A stretch of DNA of 13,842 bases from contig NZ_WJFC01000281.1 in assembly GCF_009725235.1 (NCBI RefSeq), positions 1 to 13,842 on the forward strand, written 5' to 3'. A program made the position numbers and the translations under genes. This DNA is from Scytonema sp. UIC 10036 (lineage in GTDB: Bacteria > Cyanobacteriota > Cyanobacteriia > Cyanobacteriales > Nostocaceae). How positions within the stretch are numbered: position 1 is the stretch's first letter; each line of letters begins with the position of its first letter. The notes beneath the pieces were generated by a model. It did no database searches, was not told the DNA's origin, and was given only the letters and a program-made list of their open reading frames with translations. Positions 7,180 through 13,842 of this stretch are shown one piece after another.

Positions 7180-8133
7180 TTAAACACTACTCTTACCCCT
7201 TAAGAAAAATTTAAAATTCATGAATAGACTTTTAAGGTAGTTATAAAAGATTCTAGAACCTCCCACTATTCCAAATTCTAAAGAAAAGTATTCTTTGATG
7301 TACTCTTTAAATTCAGGTATTTGTAAAACCTTAGTTAGACTTGTTTTCCCAATAAGTCTTCCTACTGCGTGAGCATAAAGCCGATTAGTGTAATATTTAG
7401 TTTCCGGAAAACACTTTCTCAGGTAATAACACGTTTTGATATTCGTTGCAGCGTTGATGTATTCATAGTCTTTTCTAAATTCAAACAAGTTCGCTCCATG
7501 AATGCGATGAACCGCTATTGTATCAGGAGATAACAGACCGGGTGACTTAGAAATTGTTGCCAAACGCAAAAAATTATCCGCAGAGATTAAAAGTTGCTCT
7601 GGCATTGGTAATATTTGCTCCAATACACTTCGTTTGAAACACAACCCACTAGTTGCTGGGAGATAGGGTAGGTTACCTCCCTCAATCATCTTTTCGCGGA
7701 AATCAACCAATGAAAGCTCGTGAATTGTTTGATTGAGTCGGAAACTTAAAGAATGTCCATTTGCATCTACATCATCTAGTTCGTGAAAAATCCAACCTAA
7801 TTCAGAATTTTTCTGGAATAGATTGACTATTTGACTGACTTTATTTAAGTTATAGTAATCATCAGCATCAAGAAAACAGATGATATCTCCTTTGCTAGCT
7901 TTAAAACCTGCATTAAAAGCAGATGCTTGACCTCCGTTTTGCTTCAAGACAGAAACAATCTGATTCTCATAACTCTTGATAACGTCCCTGGAGTTATCTG
8001 TAGAACCATCATCAACCACAACAACTTCTATACGAGGATATGCTTGATTCAAGGCACTGTCAATTGATTCACGTAAAAAGTGCGCGTAGTTGTAATTATT
8101 AATAAGAATACTTACCAACGGTTTTTGATTCAT
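7180..8133 (-). CDS. Soluble glycosyltransferase family 2
   Basis: A 317-residue GT-A enzyme counted from the ATG at 8133. It opens with PLVSILINNYNYAHFLRESI, then VVVVDDGSTDNS (37-48), GGQASAFNAG (67-76) and the metal-binding FLDADDYY (87-94). No membrane segment follows. It should transfer one sugar inside the repeat unit. The frame runs on to a TTG at 8184, giving 17 more residues rich in Lys, but that TTG has no ribosome binding site. The ATG has AAGGA five bases upstream and places the first beta strand where the family normally has it, so the shorter form is chosen. It is AT-rich like the polymerase gene, which lies 61 bp upstream. It is 58 bp before the TTG-started GT2. Confidence 0.92.
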   Translation of the reverse strand: MNQKPLVSILINNYNYAHFLRESIDSALNQAYPRIEVVVVDDGSTDNSRDVIKSYENQIVSVLKQNGGQASAFNAGFKASKGDIICFLDADDYYNLNKVSQIVNLFQKNSELGWIFHELDDVDANGHSLSFRLNQTIHELSLVDFREKMIEGGNLPYLPATSGLCFKRSVLEQILPMPEQLLISADNFLRLATISKSPGLLSPDTIAVHRIHGANLFEFRKDYEYINAATNIKTCYYLRKCFPETKYYTNRLYAHAVGRLIGKTSLTKVLQIPEFKEYIKEYFSLEFGIVGGSRIFYNYLKSLFMNFKFFLRGKSSV

Positions 8134-8138
8134 ATTTT

Positions 8139-8143
8139 TCCTT
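8139..8143 (-). promoter_or_regulatory. Ribosome binding site fixing the GT2 start at 8133
   Basis: AAGGA on the minus strand lies five bases before the ATG at 8131-8133. It favours this start over the in-frame TTG at 8182-8184, which has only AT-rich sequence before it. Confidence 0.7.
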
Positions 8144-8194
8144 GTTTTATCTTTAAAAAACTGATTTTTTTTAACGATTGTCAAAATTATTTTG

Positions 8195-9409
8195 TTAGTT
8201 TTGTTTAACTCTTCTTTGATTGACAGTCAAAGAAACTGTTATGAAAAGAACCCAATATAAATTAGCGAGACGCATCAAAAAACTCTCTGTCATGTTATTC
8301 ATTGCTAAAAAGGTTAGAAAAGCTAATGGCCAAAGTTCTTCAGCATCTTTAGTCGCGTAAGCTCGTTTCAATGCCCGAACAAAGGAGAAAAGAAAACTTA
8401 TTAGAAAAAGAGATAAACCAACTAAGCCAAGATCGAGTGCTATATCAAGAAAACCATTGTGAGCATGGGGTGGAATCCATCCAGATATCGATTTACCTGC
8501 TTCCACAGCAAAATTACTTCCGGGAGCCCAATAAGCACCACGTCCATAACCAAAGAATGGTCTTTCCATCAATCTAGATATGGCAATAGCCCATAGAGGT
8601 GTACGTCCGGTTAGGGTAGGATCTTTGCCTAAACCAGTAATGAGTTCTATCCAATTACTAAAAATGACTAAAGCAAGACATCCAAGCACAAGAATTCCAA
8701 TGTCTACAAAAATTACACTAATTTTCCCCTGCCAACGAAAATTCTTATAAAAAACCATCATTAATATAAGCAAGAAAGAAAGAATCAGAGAAGTTTTTGA
8801 TGTTGACAGTAACATCAGACATATAGATAAACCAAACCCAAACCACTTATATAAAATTGAAGTTTCCTTGGGTAATGAAAAAAAGGCTAGCGAGCTTAGA
8901 ACCATCATGCTACCCAGAGTATTTTTGTATCCATACACTCCTCTCCATGCTCCTGGGTGGTCAGATCCATGTATCCCAATGGCAGGGAACACTATGGCAA
9001 ACAATATACTAAGAAAAGCTCCTAATAATAAAGTAAAAGCAATAAGTTGTACCTGCTCTCTTAAGTTAAATCGTGTAGCAAAATATAAGCCAAAAGAGGT
9101 CATTATCAAGACCTCGTTTATAGTCAATATTGTGAATTCTGGATATTCTGACCATCCAAATGACATTAAAGATAAAACTGTCAATACAAGAAGTAAGAAT
9201 CCTCGGCTAGCTGTGATTAAAGATTTTTGCCAACACACAAAAATAATAATAATTGAGCCAAACCAAGTTAAATATCTAACTAATGAGGTAAAAGCACTTG
9301 GAATGACATCACCTATAGCACCGATACCGAATATTCCTGAAAAAAAACTTAATCCTAATACTACAAAGCATACTTCGGCATTTCTTAAAAAGTTTTTCAC
9401 TGTTTTCAA
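8195..9409 (-). CDS. O-antigen ligase/Wzy-type polymerase, multi-pass membrane protein
   Basis: A 404-residue protein with about ten to twelve hydrophobic segments. It carries landmarks of the Wzy_C/O-antigen ligase superfamily: WRGVYGYKNTLG (155-166), STSKTSLIL (202-210), TGRTPLW (267-273) before a large periplasmic loop, and HAHNGFLD (315-322) in that loop, followed by a hydrophobic segment. Such proteins join lipid-linked repeat units or transfer the finished glycan to an acceptor on the periplasmic side. With a Wzx-like flippase in the same block, polymerase is the better guess, but ligase cannot be excluded. The frame has no early ATG: the candidates are TTG (9407-9409) or GTG three codons later, neither with a good ribosome binding site, and an in-frame stop lies seven codons upstream. 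The gene is strongly AT-rich and has no HIP1 site. Confidence 0.88.
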   Translation of the reverse strand: MKTVKNFLRNAEVCFVVLGLSFFSGIFGIGAIGDVIPSAFTSLVRYLTWFGSIIIIFVCWQKSLITASRGFLLLVLTVLSLMSFGWSEYPEFTILTINEVLIMTSFGLYFATRFNLREQVQLIAFTLLLGAFLSILFAIVFPAIGIHGSDHPGAWRGVYGYKNTLGSMMVLSSLAFFSLPKETSILYKWFGFGLSICLMLLSTSKTSLILSFLLILMMVFYKNFRWQGKISVIFVDIGILVLGCLALVIFSNWIELITGLGKDPTLTGRTPLWAIAISRLMERPFFGYGRGAYWAPGSNFAVEAGKSISGWIPPHAHNGFLDIALDLGLVGLSLFLISFLFSFVRALKRAYATKDAEELWPLAFLTFLAMNNMTESFLMRLANLYWVLFITVSLTVNQRRVKQN

Positions 9410-9499
9410 GTAGGTTGATTGGGATAGTTAAAAAAATTATTCGTAATTATTCAGCCAACAGTCATATGTTTAACTGTTGACTTTTTAACTTATCTATGC
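9410..9499 (-). other. Intergenic spacer with a 7-bp stem-loop
   Basis: Between the GT at 9500 and the polymerase gene lies an AT-rich spacer. CAACAGT (9456-9462) and ACTGTTG (9473-9479) form a perfect 7-bp stem around a 10-nt loop. On the transcribed strand no T run follows directly; the nearest is about 20 bases on. It is therefore more likely a weak processing or stabilising hairpin than a full terminator. Confidence 0.4.
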
Positions 9500-10723
9500 T
9501 TAAACCAAGGAGAAACTATGCTGTTGCCAACCATAAAAATTGTAGCAAGTTTCTTGTATATGTCTAAGACGTCTTTCATATGTTTTCTCAAATGAATGTT
9601 CTTTAGCAAAGTCTAAAGCTTGAAACGACTGTTCTCTAATCAATTGTCTGTTCTTGTCTAACTCAGCTATTTTTTGAGCTAATGCTTTTGGTCGATCCAT
9701 CTCAATTAACCATCCCGTTCTAGAATGTTGTACAACTCCCGCAAAAGCTTCATTGTTGTATCCAATAATTGGTACACCACATGACATTGTTTCAAGGTAG
9801 GTACATGAAGGATCGCTTTGTCTGTGACAGCAAACGAACAAGTCTACATTTTTTTTGACAAAAGGAAGCAGTTGTGTATTAAAGCTTAGCATCCCCATCA
9901 TTTTGACAGAATCACTCAACTCGCTAGCTGCAATTCTAGACTGCATGGTCTCTTGCAGATCGCCATTACCAAAAATAAACATCTGAAACCGAACCCCTAA
10001 TTGCTTGAGTTCTTGAGCAATATCTATCAGGTGGTCAGCACCTTTCATCTCAATTAGACGACCAGAGAAACAAAGACGTAGAGGTTCATCACGTTCACAC
10101 AAGTAACTCGTTCTTTCTTCAACTTCTTGATACTTTGCTAGTAAACTATCAGGCACTCGGTTATCAAAATATAAAAATGCATTGGAATTAATTTGACGAT
10201 ATTCGTCATAAGTGGGAGTTCCATTACACTGAATACCGTTTGCCAACTTTATGCCCTTGACCTGTTTTCTTTCTTGATTTTCCGCCCACAAATTTCTTCG
10301 CCAACGGATAATTGGGTTGTTGGTAGTGATATTGTTAATTTGTTTTCTAGCTTTCAAGCTGTATTCAGAAATGTAAATACAAGGAACACCAGCCAATTTG
10401 CATTGCTGACTGATTGTATTATGCTTATGCCCTACGGCGGTATATACAATCGATGTGTTTTTTAAAAGAACCGCAGGTTGGAGATTTTGATAAGAAACGA
10501 TTTGTAACTCGTATGGCAACTCCTCTGGTTTGACAGTGACAGTTTCTAGCAATTCGTTATTTGCTGGATTTTGCTCTATAAGAAGTCTCATTTTCCCAGG
10601 CCAGAAACTGGAAAATTTACTCATTTCATCGAAAAACTTTCTAGACATTATCACTTGTGAATTTTGCAGACTTTTGACTTGGTAGTTGAGTAACACAGTC
10701 AAACATACATTTTGAGAGTTCAT
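9500..10723 (-). CDS. GT-B glycosyltransferase, GT4-like with altered EX7E
   Basis: A 407-residue soluble protein counted from the ATG at 10723. The C-domain is recognisable: LRLCFSGRLIEMKGADHLIDIA (215-236), FIFGNGDLQ (249-257) and DPSCTYLETMSCGVPIIGYNN (304-324). The second acidic residue of the GT4 EX7E motif is Glu311, but the first position is Ser303 next to Asp304, so the pair is not canonical. The N-domain is divergent. It probably adds a sugar to the repeat unit. The frame extends to a GTG at 10786 with no ribosome binding site; the ATG has AGGAG seven bases upstream and is preferred. It follows a 376-bp spacer, so it may head a second transcription unit. It is AT-rich like the two genes after it. 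Confidence 0.85.
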   Translation of the reverse strand: MNSQNVCLTVLLNYQVKSLQNSQVIMSRKFFDEMSKFSSFWPGKMRLLIEQNPANNELLETVTVKPEELPYELQIVSYQNLQPAVLLKNTSIVYTAVGHKHNTISQQCKLAGVPCIYISEYSLKARKQINNITTNNPIIRWRRNLWAENQERKQVKGIKLANGIQCNGTPTYDEYRQINSNAFLYFDNRVPDSLLAKYQEVEERTSYLCERDEPLRLCFSGRLIEMKGADHLIDIAQELKQLGVRFQMFIFGNGDLQETMQSRIAASELSDSVKMMGMLSFNTQLLPFVKKNVDLFVCCHRQSDPSCTYLETMSCGVPIIGYNNEAFAGVVQHSRTGWLIEMDRPKALAQKIAELDKNRQLIREQSFQALDFAKEHSFEKTYERRLRHIQETCYNFYGWQQHSFSLV

Positions 10724-11099
10724 GACGTTGCTCCTGCTTTCTTTATCTTTAAAGGAACGATCGGCAGACAGACAAATTCCAGGCACAAATCAAGCTGGAC
10801 ACTGTTCACCAGTCATCGAGCGCTGTTGTCTATACGAACTTAGACATTTTGAAGTTGAGTCACAAACCTGAGGGAGAGAAGAATTTTCCAAAGAGTATAT
10901 AAGAAAATCGCCTAGAAGTTAGTAGCAGTAATTACTTGATAGAGCATTGGTACAGTAATACTAAAAACCTGGTTTCTTTAAATTAAACATAAGAAATATC
11001 AAGCTTCCTGACTTGTGAAAAACCGAGCTTTTTGCCCCCATGTTGACTACTGTACGCGCTATTTAGCAAACCCTTGCCCAAGTCAGTATAATGTTAAAT
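10724..11099 (-). other. 376-bp spacer, the only long gap inside the gene block
   Basis: I see no coding frame longer than about a dozen codons here, no tRNA-like fold and no heptamer array. It contains a short palindromic run AAACC-T-GGTTT (within 10965-10977, followed by T-rich sequence) and a weaker AAAAACCGAGCTTTTT block near 11019-11034; either could be a weak hairpin behind the gene ending at 11100. On the minus strand TATACT/TATATA-like boxes occur near 10895-10900, but no convincing -35 box sits at the right distance. The length and position suggest a promoter or leader for the 9500 gene and those after it, but this is not shown by a clear motif. Confidence 0.4.
10731..10735 (-). promoter_or_regulatory. 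Ribosome binding site fixing the GT start at 10723
   Basis: AGGAG on the minus strand is seven bases before ATG at 10721-10723. It argues against the in-frame GTG at 10784-10786, which would add 21 unsupported residues. Confidence 0.8.
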
Positions 11100-12386
11100 T
11101 TAACTCACCTGCATTAACGACTTGAGGTTTCTTTGATTTAATTTTGACATTTTACAAGTTTGTTGATAAATATCGAGAATGCGGTCAATTTTACGTTCCC
11201 AATCAAAATGCTCGCGGATACGCTGTTGCCCAGCAAAACCCATTTGCAAGCGCAATTCAGGTGACTGTGCGAGCTTTATCATAGCGTTAGTGAATCCACT
11301 AATAAACTCTTCTTTTGAAGAAGGTTCAACCAAAATACCACAAGTGGCGTCCAAATAATCCATGGGACCACCCCATTTCGTTGCAATTACAGGTAATCCT
11401 ATCGCCATTGCCTCCAGAACGACTGCTCCACCACACTCTATCAAACTTGGCATAACGAGTACATCTCCATGCTTTAGCTTGGTAGCGCACTCCTTCTGAG
11501 ACAGCCAACCAGTGAAGGTGACTTGATTAGCCAAGCCTAAACTCTGAGTCAGAGCTTCCAGTTTCTGCCGCTGATTGCCATCTCCAACAATTTCCAAACA
11601 AGCTTCTATTTGAGCAACCACTCGTTGAAAGGCGAAAAGCAGTAAGTCCACAGCTTTACAGTCTACCAGCCGCCCGACAAAAATAAAATTAATACCTGTT
11701 GGATTTAGTGTCTTCAATGCCAGTGGAACAGGCTCCCACACCGACAAGTCCACACCGTTCTCTGTTAGTTCAATAATATTACCAAATATGCCAGTAGGAA
11801 GTGCTTTTCTCGTCCGGTTGTTGCTAACGAGTAGAGTTTGTGCTTTACTTTTACCAGGTAAAAAATAATTGCAAAAATCTGCAAATTTGCGTCCCAGTGA
11901 AACGAGTGGTTTAATCAAAAAGCTCTCTCGAAAGCGGAAAGCAGGAGGGTATTCCATTCCACCATTCATTGGACCAATTACAACTGGTGCTCCAACATTA
12001 AATATCAGCGAGGGGATTTTAGGTGCAACGGGAATTGGTTGATGCACAACATCTATATGGTTTTGGCAAACAATTTGGCGAAGGATTTTACGTTGAAGAC
12101 TTTGGGTATACAGATAACTCAGCAAACTTGTGGTCATTTCTGCAACTCTTCTAGGCAACAACAGCGTGCAGCGCCACAGGATTTTGTGTATCCAAGTATC
12201 AGATATGAAGTAAATGCGATCGCGTTCTTCTGGAAACAGTGCTTCTAGTTCAGCTTGCGTGCGAGCATGAACAATCAACCAGGCTTCTATTTTACGTGCT
12301 CGCAGTAACCTAAAATAATTGAGTGGCAAAAAGGCTTCTCCACCGAATTTACTAGAAGCATGTTCGGCAACAATAGCAACTCGCAT
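11100..12386 (-). CDS. Glycosyltransferase family 4, retaining
   Basis: A 428-residue GT-B enzyme. The N-domain begins MRVAIVAEHASSKFGGEAFL with a glycine-rich acceptor-side loop and holds GPMNGGMEYPP (138-148). TENGVDLSVWEP (208-219) marks the domain linker. The C-domain has INFIFVGRLVDCKAVDLLL (232-250), IVGDG (266-270) and the EX7E motif ECGGAVVLE (Glu317 and Glu325), followed by AMAIGLPVIATKWGGP. It should transfer a sugar with retention of configuration to the growing lipid-linked unit. The start ATG has AGGAG nine bases upstream, and the gene follows the membrane GT2 by only 16 bp, so the two are surely co-transcribed. A HIP1 site lies in its 5' part. The donor sugar is unknown. Confidence 0.93.
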   Translation of the reverse strand: MRVAIVAEHASSKFGGEAFLPLNYFRLLRARKIEAWLIVHARTQAELEALFPEERDRIYFISDTWIHKILWRCTLLLPRRVAEMTTSLLSYLYTQSLQRKILRQIVCQNHIDVVHQPIPVAPKIPSLIFNVGAPVVIGPMNGGMEYPPAFRFRESFLIKPLVSLGRKFADFCNYFLPGKSKAQTLLVSNNRTRKALPTGIFGNIIELTENGVDLSVWEPVPLALKTLNPTGINFIFVGRLVDCKAVDLLLFAFQRVVAQIEACLEIVGDGNQRQKLEALTQSLGLANQVTFTGWLSQKECATKLKHGDVLVMPSLIECGGAVVLEAMAIGLPVIATKWGGPMDYLDATCGILVEPSSKEEFISGFTNAMIKLAQSPELRLQMGFAGQQRIREHFDWERKIDRILDIYQQTCKMSKLNQRNLKSLMQVS

Positions 12387-12395
12387 TTAAAGCTT

Positions 12396-12400
12396 CTCCT
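12396..12400 (-). promoter_or_regulatory. Ribosome binding site of the GT4 gene at 11100
   Basis: AGGAG on the minus strand sits nine bases before the ATG at 12384-12386, just after the TAA stop of the preceding GT2 gene, as expected for two genes read from one message. Confidence 0.75.
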
Positions 12401-12402
12401 AT

Positions 12403-13614
12403 TTAAGTAACATCTCGTTCTGTACGAATCCATGTACTTTGAGGTTTTATTAAAAACTTGAAATACACTGGAATCTTCCAAAGAACGTACAAAGGAATAG
12501 TTAATAACTGACCTAAAGGTAAGTCAAGACTTGCAAATCTAGCCCAAGCGACAAGAATTCCACTGAGAAAACAAAATCCGGCAGTGGCTGCGATCGCAAA
12601 TGGAATCCATGATGCCCCTAAGACTACACCCAGTAAAGAACTTATCATAACTGCTAACCAGATGATTGCAAGTAAAGACAAAGGAGGAACACACAAATCG
12701 AGAGCGCTCATCATTAAATCAAACCTTCTCTGTTTCACAGCTTCTTTTAACAAAATGGGAAGATAAGCTTGTATCATCTGTAGATGACCGTGCTCCCAAC
12801 GAGTTTTTTGAGTTCTAGCTGCTTGTGCTTGAGATGGCACACATCCTGTCACTGTTGCTTCCGAGCAAAAAATTGGTTTGTACCCTGTTAAAGTTAAATC
12901 CAACCCTAATTTCATATCTTCAACAATATGACCGCTGGCTAAATTTACAGAGCGAATGACAGCCCAAGGGAAAGCCATACCCGTTCCATTGAGCAAACAA
13001 GGTACTCCTAAGAATGCCGAGCCACGTGTACGAACTAAATTTCTCACTATATTGGCAAATTGTGCAACAAAATCTCTTGAAGACTTGGAGTTTTGGTCTT
13101 TTGTCATCAAGTAAATACTCTGAACGGGTTGTCCTGTGGCGATCGCATACTGACTCAATTGCTCTACTGCACCTGGATGGGCTATACAGTCAGCATCCAT
13201 CAACACGACGACATCAGGCGGTTCCGACTCAATAAAGCGCAAACCATAGTCTAGAGCATATCCTTTTCCCCTGCGAGAGGAGTCATGACGTTCAATAACT
13301 GTAGCACCAGCAGCACGGGAAATTTTTGCCGTTGCATCAGTACAATTATCAGCAACAACAACCAAGCGGTCTTGTTTTTTCAACACAGGAGTTAGTTTTT
13401 CCAATGTTTTTCCAATAACAAGCTCTTCATTATGAGCGGGCACTAAGACAACTACTTTAATGTTGTGCCAACTATCCTTAAACTTAAAAGAGGCTATTGG
13501 CAACAGAGCAGCAACACATTCGAGAAGAAAAAACAGGCAAATAATAAAAATGCTGGATGCACCAATTAACAAAACTGCATCAGCACAAAGAGCCAGGATT
13601 TGGCTAGCTGACAT
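12403..13614 (-). CDS. Membrane glycosyltransferase family 2 with QxxRW motif
   Basis: A 403-residue protein. One N-terminal membrane segment (about 11-40) precedes the GT-A domain: VVVLVPAHNEE (54-64), VVADNCTDAT (87-96), RGKGYALDYGL (115-125) and LMDADC (138-143) with the DxD. Next come NGTGMAFP (209-216), VEDMKLG (231-237) with the acidic catalytic site, and QKTRW (269-273), the QxxRW acceptor motif of processive enzymes such as cellulose synthase, hyaluronan synthase and IcaA. Three C-terminal hydrophobic segments follow (about 305-385). It may start or extend the repeat unit at the membrane; a separate homopolymer role is possible but less likely beside a flippase and polymerase. The start is ATG, with a GGGGGG run nine bases before it as the only candidate ribosome binding site. 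It is the first gene of the block. Confidence 0.92.
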   Translation of the reverse strand: MSASQILALCADAVLLIGASSIFIICLFFLLECVAALLPIASFKFKDSWHNIKVVVLVPAHNEELVIGKTLEKLTPVLKKQDRLVVVADNCTDATAKISRAAGATVIERHDSSRRGKGYALDYGLRFIESEPPDVVVLMDADCIAHPGAVEQLSQYAIATGQPVQSIYLMTKDQNSKSSRDFVAQFANIVRNLVRTRGSAFLGVPCLLNGTGMAFPWAVIRSVNLASGHIVEDMKLGLDLTLTGYKPIFCSEATVTGCVPSQAQAARTQKTRWEHGHLQMIQAYLPILLKEAVKQRRFDLMMSALDLCVPPLSLLAIIWLAVMISSLLGVVLGASWIPFAIAATAGFCFLSGILVAWARFASLDLPLGQLLTIPLYVLWKIPVYFKFLIKPQSTWIRTERDVT

Positions 13615-13635
13615 AGATCTGTACCCCCCAATATA

Positions 13636-13755
13636 ATTTTGGATTTTAGATTTTGGATTTTAGATTTTGGATTTTAGATTTTGGATTTTAGATTTTGGAT
13701 TTTAGATTTTAGATTTTAGATTTTGGATGCGTGGATTTTGGATTTTAGATTTTGC
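13636..13755. repeat. Heptamer (STRR) array ATTTTGG/ATTTTAG
   Basis: Thirteen contiguous 7-bp units fill 13636-13726, mostly alternating ATTTTGG and ATTTTAG so that the higher-order period is 14 bp. After an 8-bp interruption three more units follow (13735-13755, the last ending in C). The array begins 21 bp upstream of the first gene of the block and occupies the place where its promoter would be expected. A TATATT at 13630-13635 (minus strand) could be a -10 box only with a very short leader and an upstream box lying inside the repeat, so I do not call a promoter. Confidence 0.93.
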
Positions 13756-13771
13756 AGAAAGTAAGTATTGC

Positions 13772-13834
13772 CCACTAACCACTAACCACTAACCACTAAC
13801 CACAAACCACAAACCACTAACAACTAACCACTAA
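13772..13834. repeat. Heptamer (STRR) array CCACTAA
   Basis: Nine units of 7 bp, consensus CCACTAA with CCACAAA and CAACTAA variants, run to near the window edge and decay into AC-rich sequence. The unit differs from the ATTTTRG array 16 bp away, so two unrelated heptamer families sit side by side in the region upstream of the gene block. Nothing else is visible between 13756 and the window end. Confidence 0.92.
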
Positions 13835-13842
13835 ACAAACAA

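Noticed and set aside
8179..8184. Perfect -35-like TTGACA on the minus strand before the GT2 at 7180
   Set aside because: No acceptable -10 box lies 16-19 bases downstream; the run there is poly-T. It also overlaps the rejected TTG start.
9433..9499. Intrinsic terminator at the 9456-9479 stem-loop
   Set aside because: The stem is only 7 bp with a 10-nt loop, and on the transcribed strand the T run is about 20 bases away; the adjacent TTTTT is on the non-transcribed side.
10724..10786. N-terminal extension of the GT at 9500 from a GTG start
   Set aside because: The GTG lacks a ribosome binding site, while the ATG at 10723 has AGGAG seven bases upstream.
11087..11092. Plus-strand TATAAT with a TTAGCA box 18 bases upstream, facing the GT4 gene as an antisense promoter
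   Set aside because: The -35 match is 4 of 6, the region is AT-rich and no plus-strand gene follows, so it cannot be told from chance.
109..13614. A defence or toxin-antitoxin system hidden among the genes
   Set aside because: All eleven frames match glycan-assembly families; none shows nuclease, kinase, helicase or toxin motifs.
13636..13834. CRISPR array
   Set aside because: The repeats are 7 bp, directly abutting with no unique spacers, and no cas genes are present; they are STRR heptamers.
1..13842. Transposon or insertion sequence to explain the AT-rich core
   Set aside because: No transposase or integrase frame, no terminal inverted repeats around the core and no tRNA attachment site are visible.

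Overview
The window looks like part of the chromosome of a filamentous (Nostocales-type) cyanobacterium. Two sequence habits point there: eight perfect copies of the HIP1 octamer GCGATCGC, and several tandem arrays of 7-bp units (short tandemly repeated repetitive sequences, STRRs). The lineage call is an inference from these signatures; no rRNA or housekeeping marker is present.

The window is one block of eleven genes, all on the minus strand, so transcription runs from about 13.6 kb down to 0.1 kb. In transcription order they are: a membrane GT2 with a QxxRW motif (12403-13614), a GT4 (11100-12386), a 376-bp spacer, a GT4-like enzyme with an altered EX7E motif (9500-10723), an O-antigen ligase/Wzy-type polymerase (8195-9409), a soluble GT2 (7180-8133), a GT2 with a membrane tail (6123-7121), a heptamer array, a Gfo/Idh/MocA oxidoreductase (5004-6053), an SDR epimerase/reductase (3970-5007), a GT4 (2686-3966), an acyltransferase-3 membrane protein (1503-2597) and a Wzx-like flippase (109-1449). 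The most likely role is a Wzx/Wzy-type pathway for an exported heteropolysaccharide (exopolysaccharide, capsule or O-antigen). Six glycosyltransferases would build the lipid-linked repeat unit, the SDR/oxidoreductase pair would make or modify a sugar, the acyltransferase would decorate it, the flippase would move it across the membrane and the polymerase would join the units. No initiating phosphoglycosyltransferase and no Wza/Wzc export genes are in the window, so any must be elsewhere. The glycan structure cannot be read from sequence.

Both ends of the block are made of heptamer arrays: 1-108 touches the flippase stop codon, and 13636-13834 lies just upstream of the first gene. A third array (6047-6137, thirteen units) fills the gap between the GT2 at 6123 and the oxidoreductase. 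It supplies the last four residues and stop of the first gene and the start codon of the second.

The most unusual observation is that this array forms an unbroken stop/start relay. The upstream stop reads TAATG, and from that ATG five micro-ORFs of 4-5 codons each end on a stop overlapping the next ATG, until the last stop overlaps the oxidoreductase ATG. This could replace a Shine-Dalgarno site and would depend on whether the number of repeat units is odd or even.

Four start codons were decided from ribosome binding sites. The ORFs at 7180 and 9500 are shortened to ATG starts with good sites. The GT2 at 6123 uses TTG behind a consensus AGGAGG. The polymerase has only TTG or GTG starts available. 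The central part (genes at 7180, 8195 and 9500) is visibly AT-rich and no HIP1 site occurs between 6372 and 12215, which suggests an exchanged, serotype-like core.
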